Source: JABFSM01 sp052389555
GTDB taxonomy: Bacteria > Gemmatimonadota > Gemmatimonadetes > Gemmatimonadales > GWC2-71-9
Reading direction: 5' to 3'
Assembly (NCBI GenBank): GCA_052389555.1
Contig: JBQTHV010000081.1
Coordinates: 1 to 5,061 of the forward strand
Length of the DNA: 5,061 bases
Shown: in pieces, positions 1-5,061 of the stretch
Numbering within the stretch: position 1 is the stretch's first letter
Layout of the letters: each line of letters begins with the position of its first letter
Notes under the pieces: model-generated
The model's database searches: none
What the model was told of the DNA's origin: nothing
The model's input: only the letters and a program-made list of their open reading frames with translations
Program-made: the position numbers and the translations under genes

Positions 1-413
1 AGAAGCACACCAAGGCACCCGAAGGGGCCGCGACCGGTGGCGCGGCAGGAGCGGTTCTGGGCGGTGCGCTCGGCTGGCTGGTCGGGATGGGCGCCCTGGC
101 TATTCCCGGGCTCGGTCCGTTCATCGCCGCGGGCCCAATCGTAGCGCTGGTGAGCGGAATCGGCGCGGGGGCCGCGGTGGGAGGTATGGCCGGCGCGCTG
201 ATCGGGTTAGGCATTCCCGAATACGAGGCCAAGCGGTACGAAGGGCTCGTGAAGGGTGGCGCAATCCTGCTCTCGGTTCATGCCGACGATCACCAGTGGG
301 CCCGAAAGGCCAAGCAGATTCTGGAACGTACCGGAGCCGAGCATATTGCTGCGGCCGGCGAGGCCAAGGGCGACTACGCGAACGCGGCTCGGCCGGGGGT
401 CAGACCTGACTAA
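1..413 (+). CDS. Glycine-zipper protein, general-stress-protein-like (5' partial)
   Basis: The reading frame is open from base 3 and ends at TAA 411-413, so about 136 C-terminal residues are visible. The internal ATG at 87 lies inside the glycine-rich segment and is unlikely to be the true start. The visible part begins with a KAPEGAATGG motif. Two Gly/Ala-rich hydrophobic stretches follow, spaced like glycine zippers and separated by an IPGLGPFIAAGP turn; they could be two membrane-associated helices. A soluble tail follows with GIPEYEAKRYEG, then ILLSVHADD and a RAKQILERTGAEHI helix, and the end is polar. From memory this matches a family of about 170-190 residue proteins, often annotated as hypothetical or stress-related (YflT/GSP17M-like N-terminal domain), whose N-terminal domain would lie upstream of the window. 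The biochemical role is unknown. The gene converges on the methyltransferase gene across a palindromic repeat. The existence of the gene is secure; the family label is moderate. Confidence 0.82.
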   Translation, partial: KHTKAPEGAATGGAAGAVLGGALGWLVGMGALAIPGLGPFIAAGPIVALVSGIGAGAAVGGMAGALIGLGIPEYEAKRYEGLVKGGAILLSVHADDHQWARKAKQILERTGAEHIAAAGEAKGDYANAARPGVRPD

Positions 414-436
414 GTCTCAGGGATAGTCCGAAGCAG

Positions 437-468
437 GAGTGGGGAGTGGGGAGTGGGGAGTGGGGAGT
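437..468. repeat. Tandem GGGGAGT heptamer array
   Basis: Four exact copies of the 7-base unit GGGGAGT lie at 441-447, 448-454, 455-461 and 462-468, preceded by a partial GAGT at 437-440. The array sits in the convergent gap between the glycine-zipper gene and the methyltransferase gene. It also forms the 5' arm of the palindrome at 449-515. The units are identical, as expected from recent slippage or recent insertion of a repetitive element. The repeat does not extend into either coding region. Confidence 0.9.
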
Positions 469-515
469 CGGAAGGCAGACTGCCAATCCTTCCCGATTCC
501 CCAGTCCCCACTCCC
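449..515. repeat. Long imperfect palindrome (REP/MITE-like hairpin), possible bidirectional terminator
   Basis: Bases 449-475 pair with 488-515. Read as reverse complement, the 3' arm gives GGGAGT, GGGGACT, GGGGAAT, CGGG, AAGG. The 5' arm reads GGGAGT, GGGGAGT, GGGGAGT, CGG, AAGG. There are thus about 24 matches, two substitutions and one bulged base, around a 12-base loop. A small perfect hairpin, GGCA-GAC-TGCC, at 474-484 overlaps the inner stem and could form instead. The element ends 7 bases before the methyltransferase stop codon. Neither side has a clear T-run, so it is not a textbook intrinsic terminator. It could still end or stabilise both converging transcripts, or be a dispersed non-autonomous repeat. 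Confidence 0.72.
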
Positions 516-522
516 GGTTCTT

Positions 523-1164
523 TCAGGTCCGCTGGGCAACCAGAATCCCATCGCGAATCGGGACGATGCTCGCCACCCATTGCGGGTCTTCCATCACCAG
601 CCGGGTGAACCGCTTGATTGCATCAGTCTCGGCGTCGGGCGGTTTCTTCTGAAGGACTTTTCCGCTCCAGAGCAGGTTATCCACCAGCAGGACGCCTCCC
701 GGACGCAGGCGGCTGGCAATCACCGGTAGCGAATCGGGGTATCCCGTCTTGTCGATGTCATTGAAGATGAGATCGAACGGGCCGGCCGTCTTTCGCAGCG
801 TCTCGACCGCTTCACTCACGTGAAACTCGACGAGGTGATCCAGGCCAAGCGCTGCCAGGTGGCGGCGAGCGCTGGCAGAGAGCTCTCCATCCCACACGAC
901 GTGGTGTACGACCCCGCCACCATTCTCCTGTACCGCCCGGGCGAACCAGGCGGTCGAATACCCAAACCCGGAGCCGAGCTCAAACACCGAGGTCGCGCGG
1001 ATCAGGCGGGCGATCAGGTAACAGAACTGCCCGGAGGCGGGACCAATGATCGGAAAATTCGAGCGGGCCGCCTCGGCTTCCATGGCCTGAAGCTCGGGCG
1101 GTCGAGTCCGCACCCAGCCATCGAGATAAGAGGCCAGGTCTCGCGACTGCGGATCAATCATCAT
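523..1164 (-). CDS. Class I SAM-dependent O-methyltransferase (COMT/CCoAOMT-like)
   Basis: This 213-residue protein has the size and motif order of the bacterial metal-dependent O-methyltransferase family (COG4122). Motif I, the SAM-binding loop, is ELGSGFGYS at residues 62-70. A DLIFNDIDKTGY segment at 131-142 matches the usual family pattern F-I-D-A-D-K. RLRPGGVLLVDNLLWSGKV at 152-170 carries the post-motif hairpin, the Asp162-Asn163 pair and the LW.G signature. By analogy with catechol O-methyltransferase, Asp136, Asp162 and Asn163 would bind the divalent metal. There is no signal peptide, so it should be cytosolic. Two adjacent ATG codons (1162-1164 and 1159-1161) follow an AGGG Shine-Dalgarno-like stretch; the second has the better spacing, which would shorten the protein by one residue. 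The gene lies 14 bases downstream of the S12 hydrolase on the same strand, so co-transcription is likely. The acceptor hydroxyl (catechol, polyketide or other) cannot be read from the sequence. Confidence 0.9.
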   Translation of the reverse strand: MMIDPQSRDLASYLDGWVRTRPPELQAMEAEAARSNFPIIGPASGQFCYLIARLIRATSVFELGSGFGYSTAWFARAVQENGGGVVHHVVWDGELSASARRHLAALGLDHLVEFHVSEAVETLRKTAGPFDLIFNDIDKTGYPDSLPVIASRLRPGGVLLVDNLLWSGKVLQKKPPDAETDAIKRFTRLVMEDPQWVASIVPIRDGILVAQRT

Positions 1165-1178
1165 CCCTAACCCGGGCC

Positions 1179-2876
1179 CTACCGCGGGCTGGACAGGGAG
1201 AACGAGGCCACCCGGCCGTCCGGGGCAAACGCGATCTCCAGGATCCGCGTCGCCCGAGCGAAGCTCGCCCGGTAGGTATAGACGCGATCGTCGCCCAGCT
1301 GTCGCCGCGCGAGTAGAATGAGCTGATCGGGCGCCCCGAGCTGAACCAGCTCCCGCTCGTACGCACGGGCAGCGTCGGGGAAAAACCCCGCTAGGACGTA
1401 GGCAAACTCCGTGGGCAAGAGCTTTCCCTCGCGGACGGTCTCGAGCAATCGGGCAACCCGCTCCGTGACTTCCGGCTCGCGATCGGCAATTGGAACGGGG
1501 GGCTTTACCGCCAGGCGCGGGTTCAGGATCGCGGCGATGCTGTCCACGAATCGGGCCGGCCTCGCCTGAGCGAGATTCGCCAGCACGATGAGATCAAGAC
1601 TATCCCCGACGAAGCGGGATAGCTGGGTGCGGAAGCCCTGCCAGCCGCCGCCATGCTGCTGGAGCGGCTTCCCTGCTCGCTCGTCGAGGAACCAGCCCAT
1701 GCCATACGGATAGCTCTTTCCGCTCGCGAGACGAACCGGCGTGAGCATCTCGTTCCAGCCTTCCGGCCGGAGCAGCGCGCGTTGCTGAACGGCCCGGTTC
1801 CAGGCGACCAAATCGCGCAGCGAGAAGTAGAGCGAGCCATCGGCCGTGGTGTTCAGCTTGGGCGCGACCCATTCCTGGTTCTTCACCTGTCCAGCCCTGA
1901 GCCGGTATCCTGCCGCGCGATGCGGAACGATGTCCGCTTCGCTGATGACCCGGGCCGTAGTCATCCCCAGCGGCTTGAAGATCCGCTCCTGGAGCAAGTC
2001 CCCGTAGAACCGGCCGGTCACCGTGCCGACGATGAATCCGAGCAGCGCATAGCCGGTGTTGCTGTAGTTCCAGCGGGTGCCCGCCGGGAACTCGAGCGTC
2101 GTCCCGAAGGCGAACCGGGCCAAGTCCTCTTCGGAATAATCCCGGCGGTAATCGAAGCTGCTGGTCGTGTAGTCCGGAATGCCGGAGGTGTGGGTGAGGA
2201 GATGCCGGACGGTGATGCCCCGCCAGGTGGCCGGCGCGCCGGGAAAGAACCGGGTGATTGAATCCGTGAGCGAGAGCTTGCCGTCTTCGACGAGCAGCAT
2301 GACCAGCGCGGCGGTGAACATCTTACCGAGCGAACCGGACTGAAAGATGGTCTCCTCGGTAACCGGGACCAGGTGCTCCAGGTTCGCGTGGCCGTAGCCG
2401 CGGGCAACCGCCTTTCCCTTCTGCACGATGGCAAGCGCGAGTCCGGGGATGCGCTGGCGTTCCATCTCCGCTCGCACTACGCTGTCGATTCGTGCGAACC
2501 GGTCGCCGGGGCCGGGAGGCCTAACCCGACGAGCCACGAACGGCTCTTGCGCCTGGCCTCCGAACGAGGCGGTGCCCGACATCGTGTCGCCGGTGACTAT
2601 GCCGGCGATGTCGATCGGCAGCGCGTTTCCGCCGTATTCGATGGCATAGGAGAACCAAATCGAATCGCCGCGGATGATGCCGCGCAACGGGGAATCACCG
2701 GCGGTGCGCTTCACCACGCCGGTGACACTGTCTCCCTTGGTCACCAGGACCAGCTTGAAGCTGCGGGTGCCTCCTGGGGTCTCATAGGAAGCATCCCATT
2801 CGCCATCGACCCCTTGCGCACTCGCGCAGGGTATCACCCACAGGGTCATCAGGGCGAGGGCAGGTAGAATTCGCAT
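1179..2876 (-). CDS. Secreted S12-family serine hydrolase (beta-lactamase/esterase-like) with N-terminal beta-barrel domain
   Basis: The protein has 565 residues when started at the ATG 2874-2876. That start is preceded by GAGG with a 6-base gap and begins a clear signal peptide (MRILPALALMTLWVIP, cleavage likely after ASA at residue 20). The frame stays open upstream to 3017, but this would overlap the divergent gene and bury the signal peptide. Residues about 22-118 form a Thr/Gly-rich strand-turn pattern with repeated GDS.../GDTMSGTASFGG turns, like a small barrel domain. Residues about 125-455 are the catalytic domain: the SxxK motif is Ser182-Leu-Gly-Lys185, HLLTHTSGIPDY follows, then Tyr271-Ser-Asn273 (YxN), then HGGG at 408-411 in place of KTG. 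The last ~100 residues resemble the C-terminal domains common in this group. This motif set is typical of class C beta-lactamases, DD-peptidases, EstB-type esterases and D-aminopeptidases; the HGGG form and extra domains favour a peptidase or esterase over a true AmpC, but the substrate is unknown. It is the first gene of a two-gene unit with the methyltransferase. Confidence 0.9.
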   Translation of the reverse strand: MRILPALALMTLWVIPCASAQGVDGEWDASYETPGGTRSFKLVLVTKGDSVTGVVKRTAGDSPLRGIIRGDSIWFSYAIEYGGNALPIDIAGIVTGDTMSGTASFGGQAQEPFVARRVRPPGPGDRFARIDSVVRAEMERQRIPGLALAIVQKGKAVARGYGHANLEHLVPVTEETIFQSGSLGKMFTAALVMLLVEDGKLSLTDSITRFFPGAPATWRGITVRHLLTHTSGIPDYTTSSFDYRRDYSEEDLARFAFGTTLEFPAGTRWNYSNTGYALLGFIVGTVTGRFYGDLLQERIFKPLGMTTARVISEADIVPHRAAGYRLRAGQVKNQEWVAPKLNTTADGSLYFSLRDLVAWNRAVQQRALLRPEGWNEMLTPVRLASGKSYPYGMGWFLDERAGKPLQQHGGGWQGFRTQLSRFVGDSLDLIVLANLAQARPARFVDSIAAILNPRLAVKPPVPIADREPEVTERVARLLETVREGKLLPTEFAYVLAGFFPDAARAYERELVQLGAPDQLILLARRQLGDDRVYTYRASFARATRILEIAFAPDGRVASFSLSSPR

Positions 2877-2932
2877 GACAGGCCTCGGCAAGACATGAAA
2901 ATAGCTATCTTCTCGCTTCACCGGAGGTGACC
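2877..2932. promoter_or_regulatory. Divergent intergenic promoter region with ATAGCTAT palindrome
   Basis: These 56 bases separate the start codons of two divergently transcribed exported hydrolases, so they must hold at least part of the promoters for both. The region is the only AT-rich patch nearby: 2896-2912 contains TGAAAATAGCTATCTTC. It includes an 8-base perfect palindrome, ATAGCTAT, at 2901-2908. On either strand TAGCTAT could serve as a -10-like element, giving a plus-strand leader of under 20 bases. I find no convincing -35 box on either side. The palindrome might alternatively be half of an operator. The promoter role follows from position; the exact elements are guesses. Confidence 0.4.
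2923..2930 (+). promoter_or_regulatory. Strong Shine-Dalgarno that fixes a GTG start
   Basis: GGAGGTGA is an extended match to the anti-Shine-Dalgarno sequence. It contains the in-frame GTG at 2927-2929, which therefore cannot be the start. The next in-frame GTG, at 2933-2935, lies 5 bases after GGAGG, which is good spacing. It leads straight into a signal peptide. In-frame ATGs at 2960 and 2966 lack a comparable ribosome binding site. Confidence 0.75.
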
Positions 2933-3991
2933 GTGCGAATCTCGGCTTCGATCCGTACCATGACCATGGCGGGCAGCCTGCTCGCCGTCCTTGCGGCGAC
3001 GTTGGCTGCTCAAGCAACTCCCGCTGCCCCGCGTCGCGCTGCCCAGAGCCGCGCGGAGCCCGGGCTCTCGGGACTTCAAGCCGAGCTCGAGCGGCTCGCC
3101 CCGATCGCCCACGGAACCGTCGGGGTGGGCGTCATCCATCTGGAGTCGGGGCGGGAGCTCTTTCTCAACGGTGACGAACCGTTTCCGATGGCGTCCACCT
3201 ACAAGGTTCCCATCGCGCTCACGTTGTTCGATCTGGTAGATCAGGGCCGCATCCGGCTCGACTCGATGATCACGCTTCAGCCGGCGGACCTTCACCCGGG
3301 AAGCGGCCAGATCTCCCATCTCCTCGACGACCCGGGCGTCTCGCTCTCCCTCCTGAACCTTACCGAGCTGATGCTGTTGATCAGCGACAACAGCGCCACG
3401 GACCTGGTGCTCAAGGCGGTGGGCGGCGGGCCCGCCGTGAATGCGCGAATCGCGGCCTTGGGAGTGAGCGGTGTCTCGGTCGACCGACCTACCGTGAACC
3501 TCATTGCGGACGCGATCGGGGTGAAAGACCTGCCGCCGGAATCGGACTGGACGCTCGCCAGATTCGACACTGTCGCACGAGGGGTGAATGACTCGATTCG
3601 AGCCGCGGCGAGGCTTGCCTTTTATCAGGATCCGCGGGACACGGCGACGCCGCGGGGGATGGCGCGGCTCCTCGTCAAGCTGTGGCGCCAGGAGGCGCTC
3701 TCCCCCGCGAGCACCAGCCGGCTCGCCGATATGCTGTTCCGGGTGGAGACTGGGTTACAGCGCATCAAGGGCATGCTCCCGCCCGGAATCCGGGTCGCCC
3801 ACAAGACGGGGAGCCTGAGCGGGGTGACCAACGACGCCGGCATCCTCGAACTGCCCGGCAACGCCGGACACGTGGCCCTGGTTGTGTTCGTCAAGCAATC
3901 GACCGCGCCCGCCGCAACGCAGGAGCAAGCCATCGCGCACATTGCCCGCGCGGTGTACGACTTCTTTGTGTTGGTGGGGCCTGCGATGTGA
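2933..3991 (+). CDS. Secreted class A beta-lactamase-like serine hydrolase with atypical omega-loop region
   Basis: The 352-residue protein starts at GTG 2933, chosen for its strong Shine-Dalgarno. It has a signal peptide (residues 1-28, hydrophobic core AGSLLAVLAATLAA, likely cleavage after AQA) and an Ala/Pro/Arg-rich linker to about residue 45. Class A landmarks appear in order: Ser88-Thr-Tyr-Lys91 within MASTYKVP (S70xxK73), Ser151-Asp-Asn153 (SDN loop), and Lys291-Thr-Gly-Ser294 (KTGS) followed by GVTND. The segment DPRDTATP at 233-240 matches the family's D-x-R-D-T-T-x-P block after the omega loop. The canonical R-x-E-P-x-L-N motif carrying Glu166 is not found: DRPTVNLIAD (184-193) stands there, and about 36 extra residues separate it from DPRDTATP compared with TEM. 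Length is therefore above the usual ~290. It should act in the periplasm as an acylating serine enzyme; whether it hydrolyses beta-lactams efficiently, or is a penicillin-binding or other hydrolase, is open. It is divergent from the S12 hydrolase gene, and no dedicated regulator is seen. Confidence 0.9.
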   Translation: MRISASIRTMTMAGSLLAVLAATLAAQATPAAPRRAAQSRAEPGLSGLQAELERLAPIAHGTVGVGVIHLESGRELFLNGDEPFPMASTYKVPIALTLFDLVDQGRIRLDSMITLQPADLHPGSGQISHLLDDPGVSLSLLNLTELMLLISDNSATDLVLKAVGGGPAVNARIAALGVSGVSVDRPTVNLIADAIGVKDLPPESDWTLARFDTVARGVNDSIRAAARLAFYQDPRDTATPRGMARLLVKLWRQEALSPASTSRLADMLFRVETGLQRIKGMLPPGIRVAHKTGSLSGVTNDAGILELPGNAGHVALVVFVKQSTAPAATQEQAIAHIARAVYDFFVLVGPAM

Positions 3992-3996
3992 TGGTT

Positions 3997-4016
3997 GCAG
4001 GACGGCAGGACGGCAG
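3997..4016. repeat. GACGGCAG octamer repeat, 2.5 copies
   Basis: Two exact copies of GACGGCAG lie at 4001-4008 and 4009-4016, preceded by a half copy (GCAG, 3997-4000). They sit in the 57-base convergent gap between the class A-like gene and the tRNA. The rest of the gap shows only a weak CAGGC/GCCTG pairing (4014-4018 with 4042-4046, long loop) and no T-run, so no convincing terminator is visible for either side. Confidence 0.75.
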
Positions 4017-4048
4017 GCGAATCAGTGAACGGTCGTCGGAAGCCTGAG

Positions 4049-4122
4049 TAGCAGGGGCGGGACTCGAACCCGCGACCCCGGCATTATGAGTGCCGTGCTC
4101 TAACCACCTGAGCTACCCTGCC
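4049..4122 (-). tRNA. tRNA-Met (CAU), probably elongator
   Basis: The 74-base minus-strand sequence folds as a full cloverleaf. The acceptor stem is GGCAGGG with CCCTGCT, including a G1-U72 wobble. U8 and A9 follow, then a GCTC/GAGC D-stem with a 9-base loop, the anticodon stem CGGCA/TGCCG with loop CTCATAA, a 5-base variable loop, and a GCGGG/CCCGC T-stem with loop TTCGAGT. The discriminator is A73. The anticodon CAU lies at 4086-4088. An initiator is unlikely: there is no C1xA72 mismatch and no GGG/CCC run in the anticodon stem. A73, G2-C71 and C3-G70 agree with elongator tRNA-Met. The C4-G69 and C5-G68 pairs of E. coli lysidine-modified tRNA-Ile2 are absent, so Ile2 is less likely but not excluded. 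The 3' CCA is not encoded (CTC follows A73), so it must be added enzymatically. Confidence 0.95.
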
Positions 4123-4135
4123 CTGAGGCCGAAAC

Positions 4136-5035
4136 CTAACGCTCTTGAGTGGCCCTCGGGAGGGACCTGGCCACGCGACGTTCCACCCATCGCGCCATCG
4201 CCGGGTGTGGTAGTAACGGTGCGCCGGAATACTGCACCGGGAGGCCCTCGAGGTCCTGCGGCAACTTGCTTCGGCTGATAGCACCACTGGAGATCAACAC
4301 CGGCACGACGGCCACATCCCCGCCGGTCGCAAGGTGCTGCAACTCGATCACATCCCGGATCGCGCGCACCGCCTCGGCCCGCACCGGTGCCGGCGCGTCG
4401 TCACGCAAGAGTCCCACCCGTACATCGCGATACCCGGTGCGCGCCTTCACGGTGTCGGCCACCGCTCGAAGGCTCCGCATCCAGGCCGCGTGGTCCTCTG
4501 GGGAGTTAGGACCATGCGCCACCAGCATGAGTCCGCCGCTGCGAGGATCGCCGCCCAGAGCGAGGGCACGATCCGCCAGCACGGCAGCGAGCTCCAGCGC
4601 ATCGTCGAGCGCCCGAGTCACCTGCACCGGGATCTTCGCGGCAGCACGCTCGATCCCGGCTGACCGGAGATGATGGAGCATGGTGGCGTCGAGCGAGTCC
4701 GTCTCCCCCCCGAGATAGCGCGCCTGCTCATAGTGGCCACTGTAGGACGAGATCAGAAGCGGCACTACGACGATCCGCTGCGCGCCAGCCCGCTCGAGCC
4801 GTGCGACGGCATCCTGGAATCGGGTGGTCCGGGCGGCGGGGCCCATCAGGAAACTCGCTTCCACCGGTCCCCCGGTCCGGACCTCCCGGGCGAGATCCAG
4901 CACCCGCGCATTCCAGGCGGAGTCGCCACCGTGAGCCACGATGATGGTCCCGACGACACCCTTCCCATCCTGGGCAAACCCGACCAGCCAGATGAAAAGC
5001 CCGAGTATTCCAACCACCCTAAGCGCGCGGCGCAT
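4136..5035 (-). CDS. Exported two-lobed CbiX/SirB-like (sirohydrochlorin chelatase-fold) protein
   Basis: The 299-residue protein has two similar halves of the class II chelatase (CbiX/SirB) type. The N-terminal half has TIIVAHGGDSAWN (30-42, His35), and RIVVVPLLISSYSGHYEQ (87-104) places the second conserved histidine at His101. The C-terminal half repeats this with LMLVAHGPNS (169-178, His174) and VAVVPVLISSGAIS (241-254), where Ser254 replaces the second histidine. In characterised CbiX and SirB enzymes such a histidine pair takes part in inserting Co or Fe into sirohydrochlorin in the cytosol. Here a Sec-type signal or anchor covers residues 1-21 (MRRALRVVGILGLFIWLVGFA, possible cleavage after GFA), with no lipobox cysteine, so the domain is predicted to lie outside the cytoplasm. 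That argues against a routine siroheme or cobalamin step; metal or tetrapyrrole handling in the envelope is a guess. A weak AGGA lies 11 bases before the ATG; the promoter is outside or at the window edge. The stop codon is 13 bases from the tRNA on the same strand. No other cobalamin genes are nearby. Confidence 0.85.
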   Translation of the reverse strand: MRRALRVVGILGLFIWLVGFAQDGKGVVGTIIVAHGGDSAWNARVLDLAREVRTGGPVEASFLMGPAARTTRFQDAVARLERAGAQRIVVVPLLISSYSGHYEQARYLGGETDSLDATMLHHLRSAGIERAAAKIPVQVTRALDDALELAAVLADRALALGGDPRSGGLMLVAHGPNSPEDHAAWMRSLRAVADTVKARTGYRDVRVGLLRDDAPAPVRAEAVRAIRDVIELQHLATGGDVAVVPVLISSGAISRSKLPQDLEGLPVQYSGAPLLPHPAMARWVERRVARSLPRATQER

Positions 5036-5061
5036 GCGAGTAATATCCTACCGGAAAGAGA

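Noticed and set aside
437..515. CRISPR-like array
   Set aside because: The units are 7 bases long with no spacers, so this is a simple tandem repeat and palindrome.
439..729. Small open frames starting in the heptamer array on the plus strand
   Set aside because: They begin inside the repeat and run antisense into the methyltransferase gene. The repetitive G/S/E start is a product of the tandem repeat.
820..1170. 116-residue open frame on the plus strand
   Set aside because: It is antisense to the methyltransferase, whose motifs are unambiguous.
1653..2261. 202-residue open frame on the plus strand
   Set aside because: It lies antisense inside the S12 hydrolase catalytic domain, has no recognisable motif, and is expected from GC-rich codon bias.
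2373..2867. 164-residue open frame on the plus strand
   Set aside because: It is antisense to the N-terminal part of the S12 hydrolase and its sequence shows no domain-like pattern.
2877..2932. BlaI/MecI-type or AmpR-type operator
   Set aside because: The 8-base ATAGCTAT palindrome does not match the longer TACA...TGTA BlaI dyad, and no such regulator is encoded in the window.
2877..3017. Upstream extension of the S12 hydrolase frame by 47 residues
   Set aside because: It would bury a clear signal peptide, run across the divergent promoter region and overlap the start of the opposite gene. The ATG at 2874-2876 has a GAGG ribosome binding site at good spacing.
3682..4047. 121-residue open frame on the plus strand overlapping the class A-like 3' end
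   Set aside because: It is a shifted frame of the class A-like gene, rich in Arg/Ala/Gly/Pro as expected of GC-rich shadows, and has no ribosome binding site.
4049..4122. tRNA as an integration (att) site
   Set aside because: No integrase gene or duplicated tRNA 3' end is visible in the window.

Overview
The window is about 5 kb of GC-rich bacterial chromosome with a compact layout. The style of the genes suggests a soil-type Gemmatimonadota or a similar high-GC, Gram-negative-like phylum: exported serine hydrolases with barrel domains, an exported CbiX-like protein, a glycine-zipper stress-type protein, and short G-rich heptamer or octamer repeats between genes. No marker gene is present, so this taxonomic guess is inference from general resemblance. 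No mobile element, integrase, CRISPR array or phage gene is visible.

Layout. (1) 1-413, plus strand: the 3' part of a glycine-zipper protein whose N-terminus lies outside the window. (2) 414-522: a convergent gap filled by GGGGAGT heptamers and a long imperfect palindrome. (3) 523-2876, minus strand: a two-gene unit. The upstream gene encodes a secreted S12-type (AmpC/esterase-like) serine hydrolase, and 14 bases after it comes a class I SAM-dependent O-methyltransferase. (4) 2877-2932: a 56-base divergent promoter region. (5) 2933-3991, plus strand: a secreted class A beta-lactamase-like protein with a strongly altered omega-loop region. (6) 3992-4048: a short convergent gap with a small octamer repeat. 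(7) 4049-5035, minus strand: an exported two-lobed CbiX/sirohydrochlorin-chelatase-like protein followed after 13 bases by a tRNA with anticodon CAU, probably elongator tRNA-Met.

How the genes may work together. Two unrelated active-site-serine families of the penicillin-recognising fold are transcribed back to back from 56 bases, and both are predicted to be exported. This may be an envelope or antibiotic-related locus, but nothing in the sequence proves co-regulation, and no BlaI/BlaR or AmpR-type regulator is present. The methyltransferase is probably co-transcribed with the S12 hydrolase; its substrate is unknown. The CbiX-like gene and tRNA form a separate unit. I see no complete new multi-gene system. 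The most unusual items are the beta-lactamase-like protein lacking a recognisable general-base glutamate motif, the extracytoplasmic CbiX-like protein with one lost histidine, and the palindromic heptamer element.
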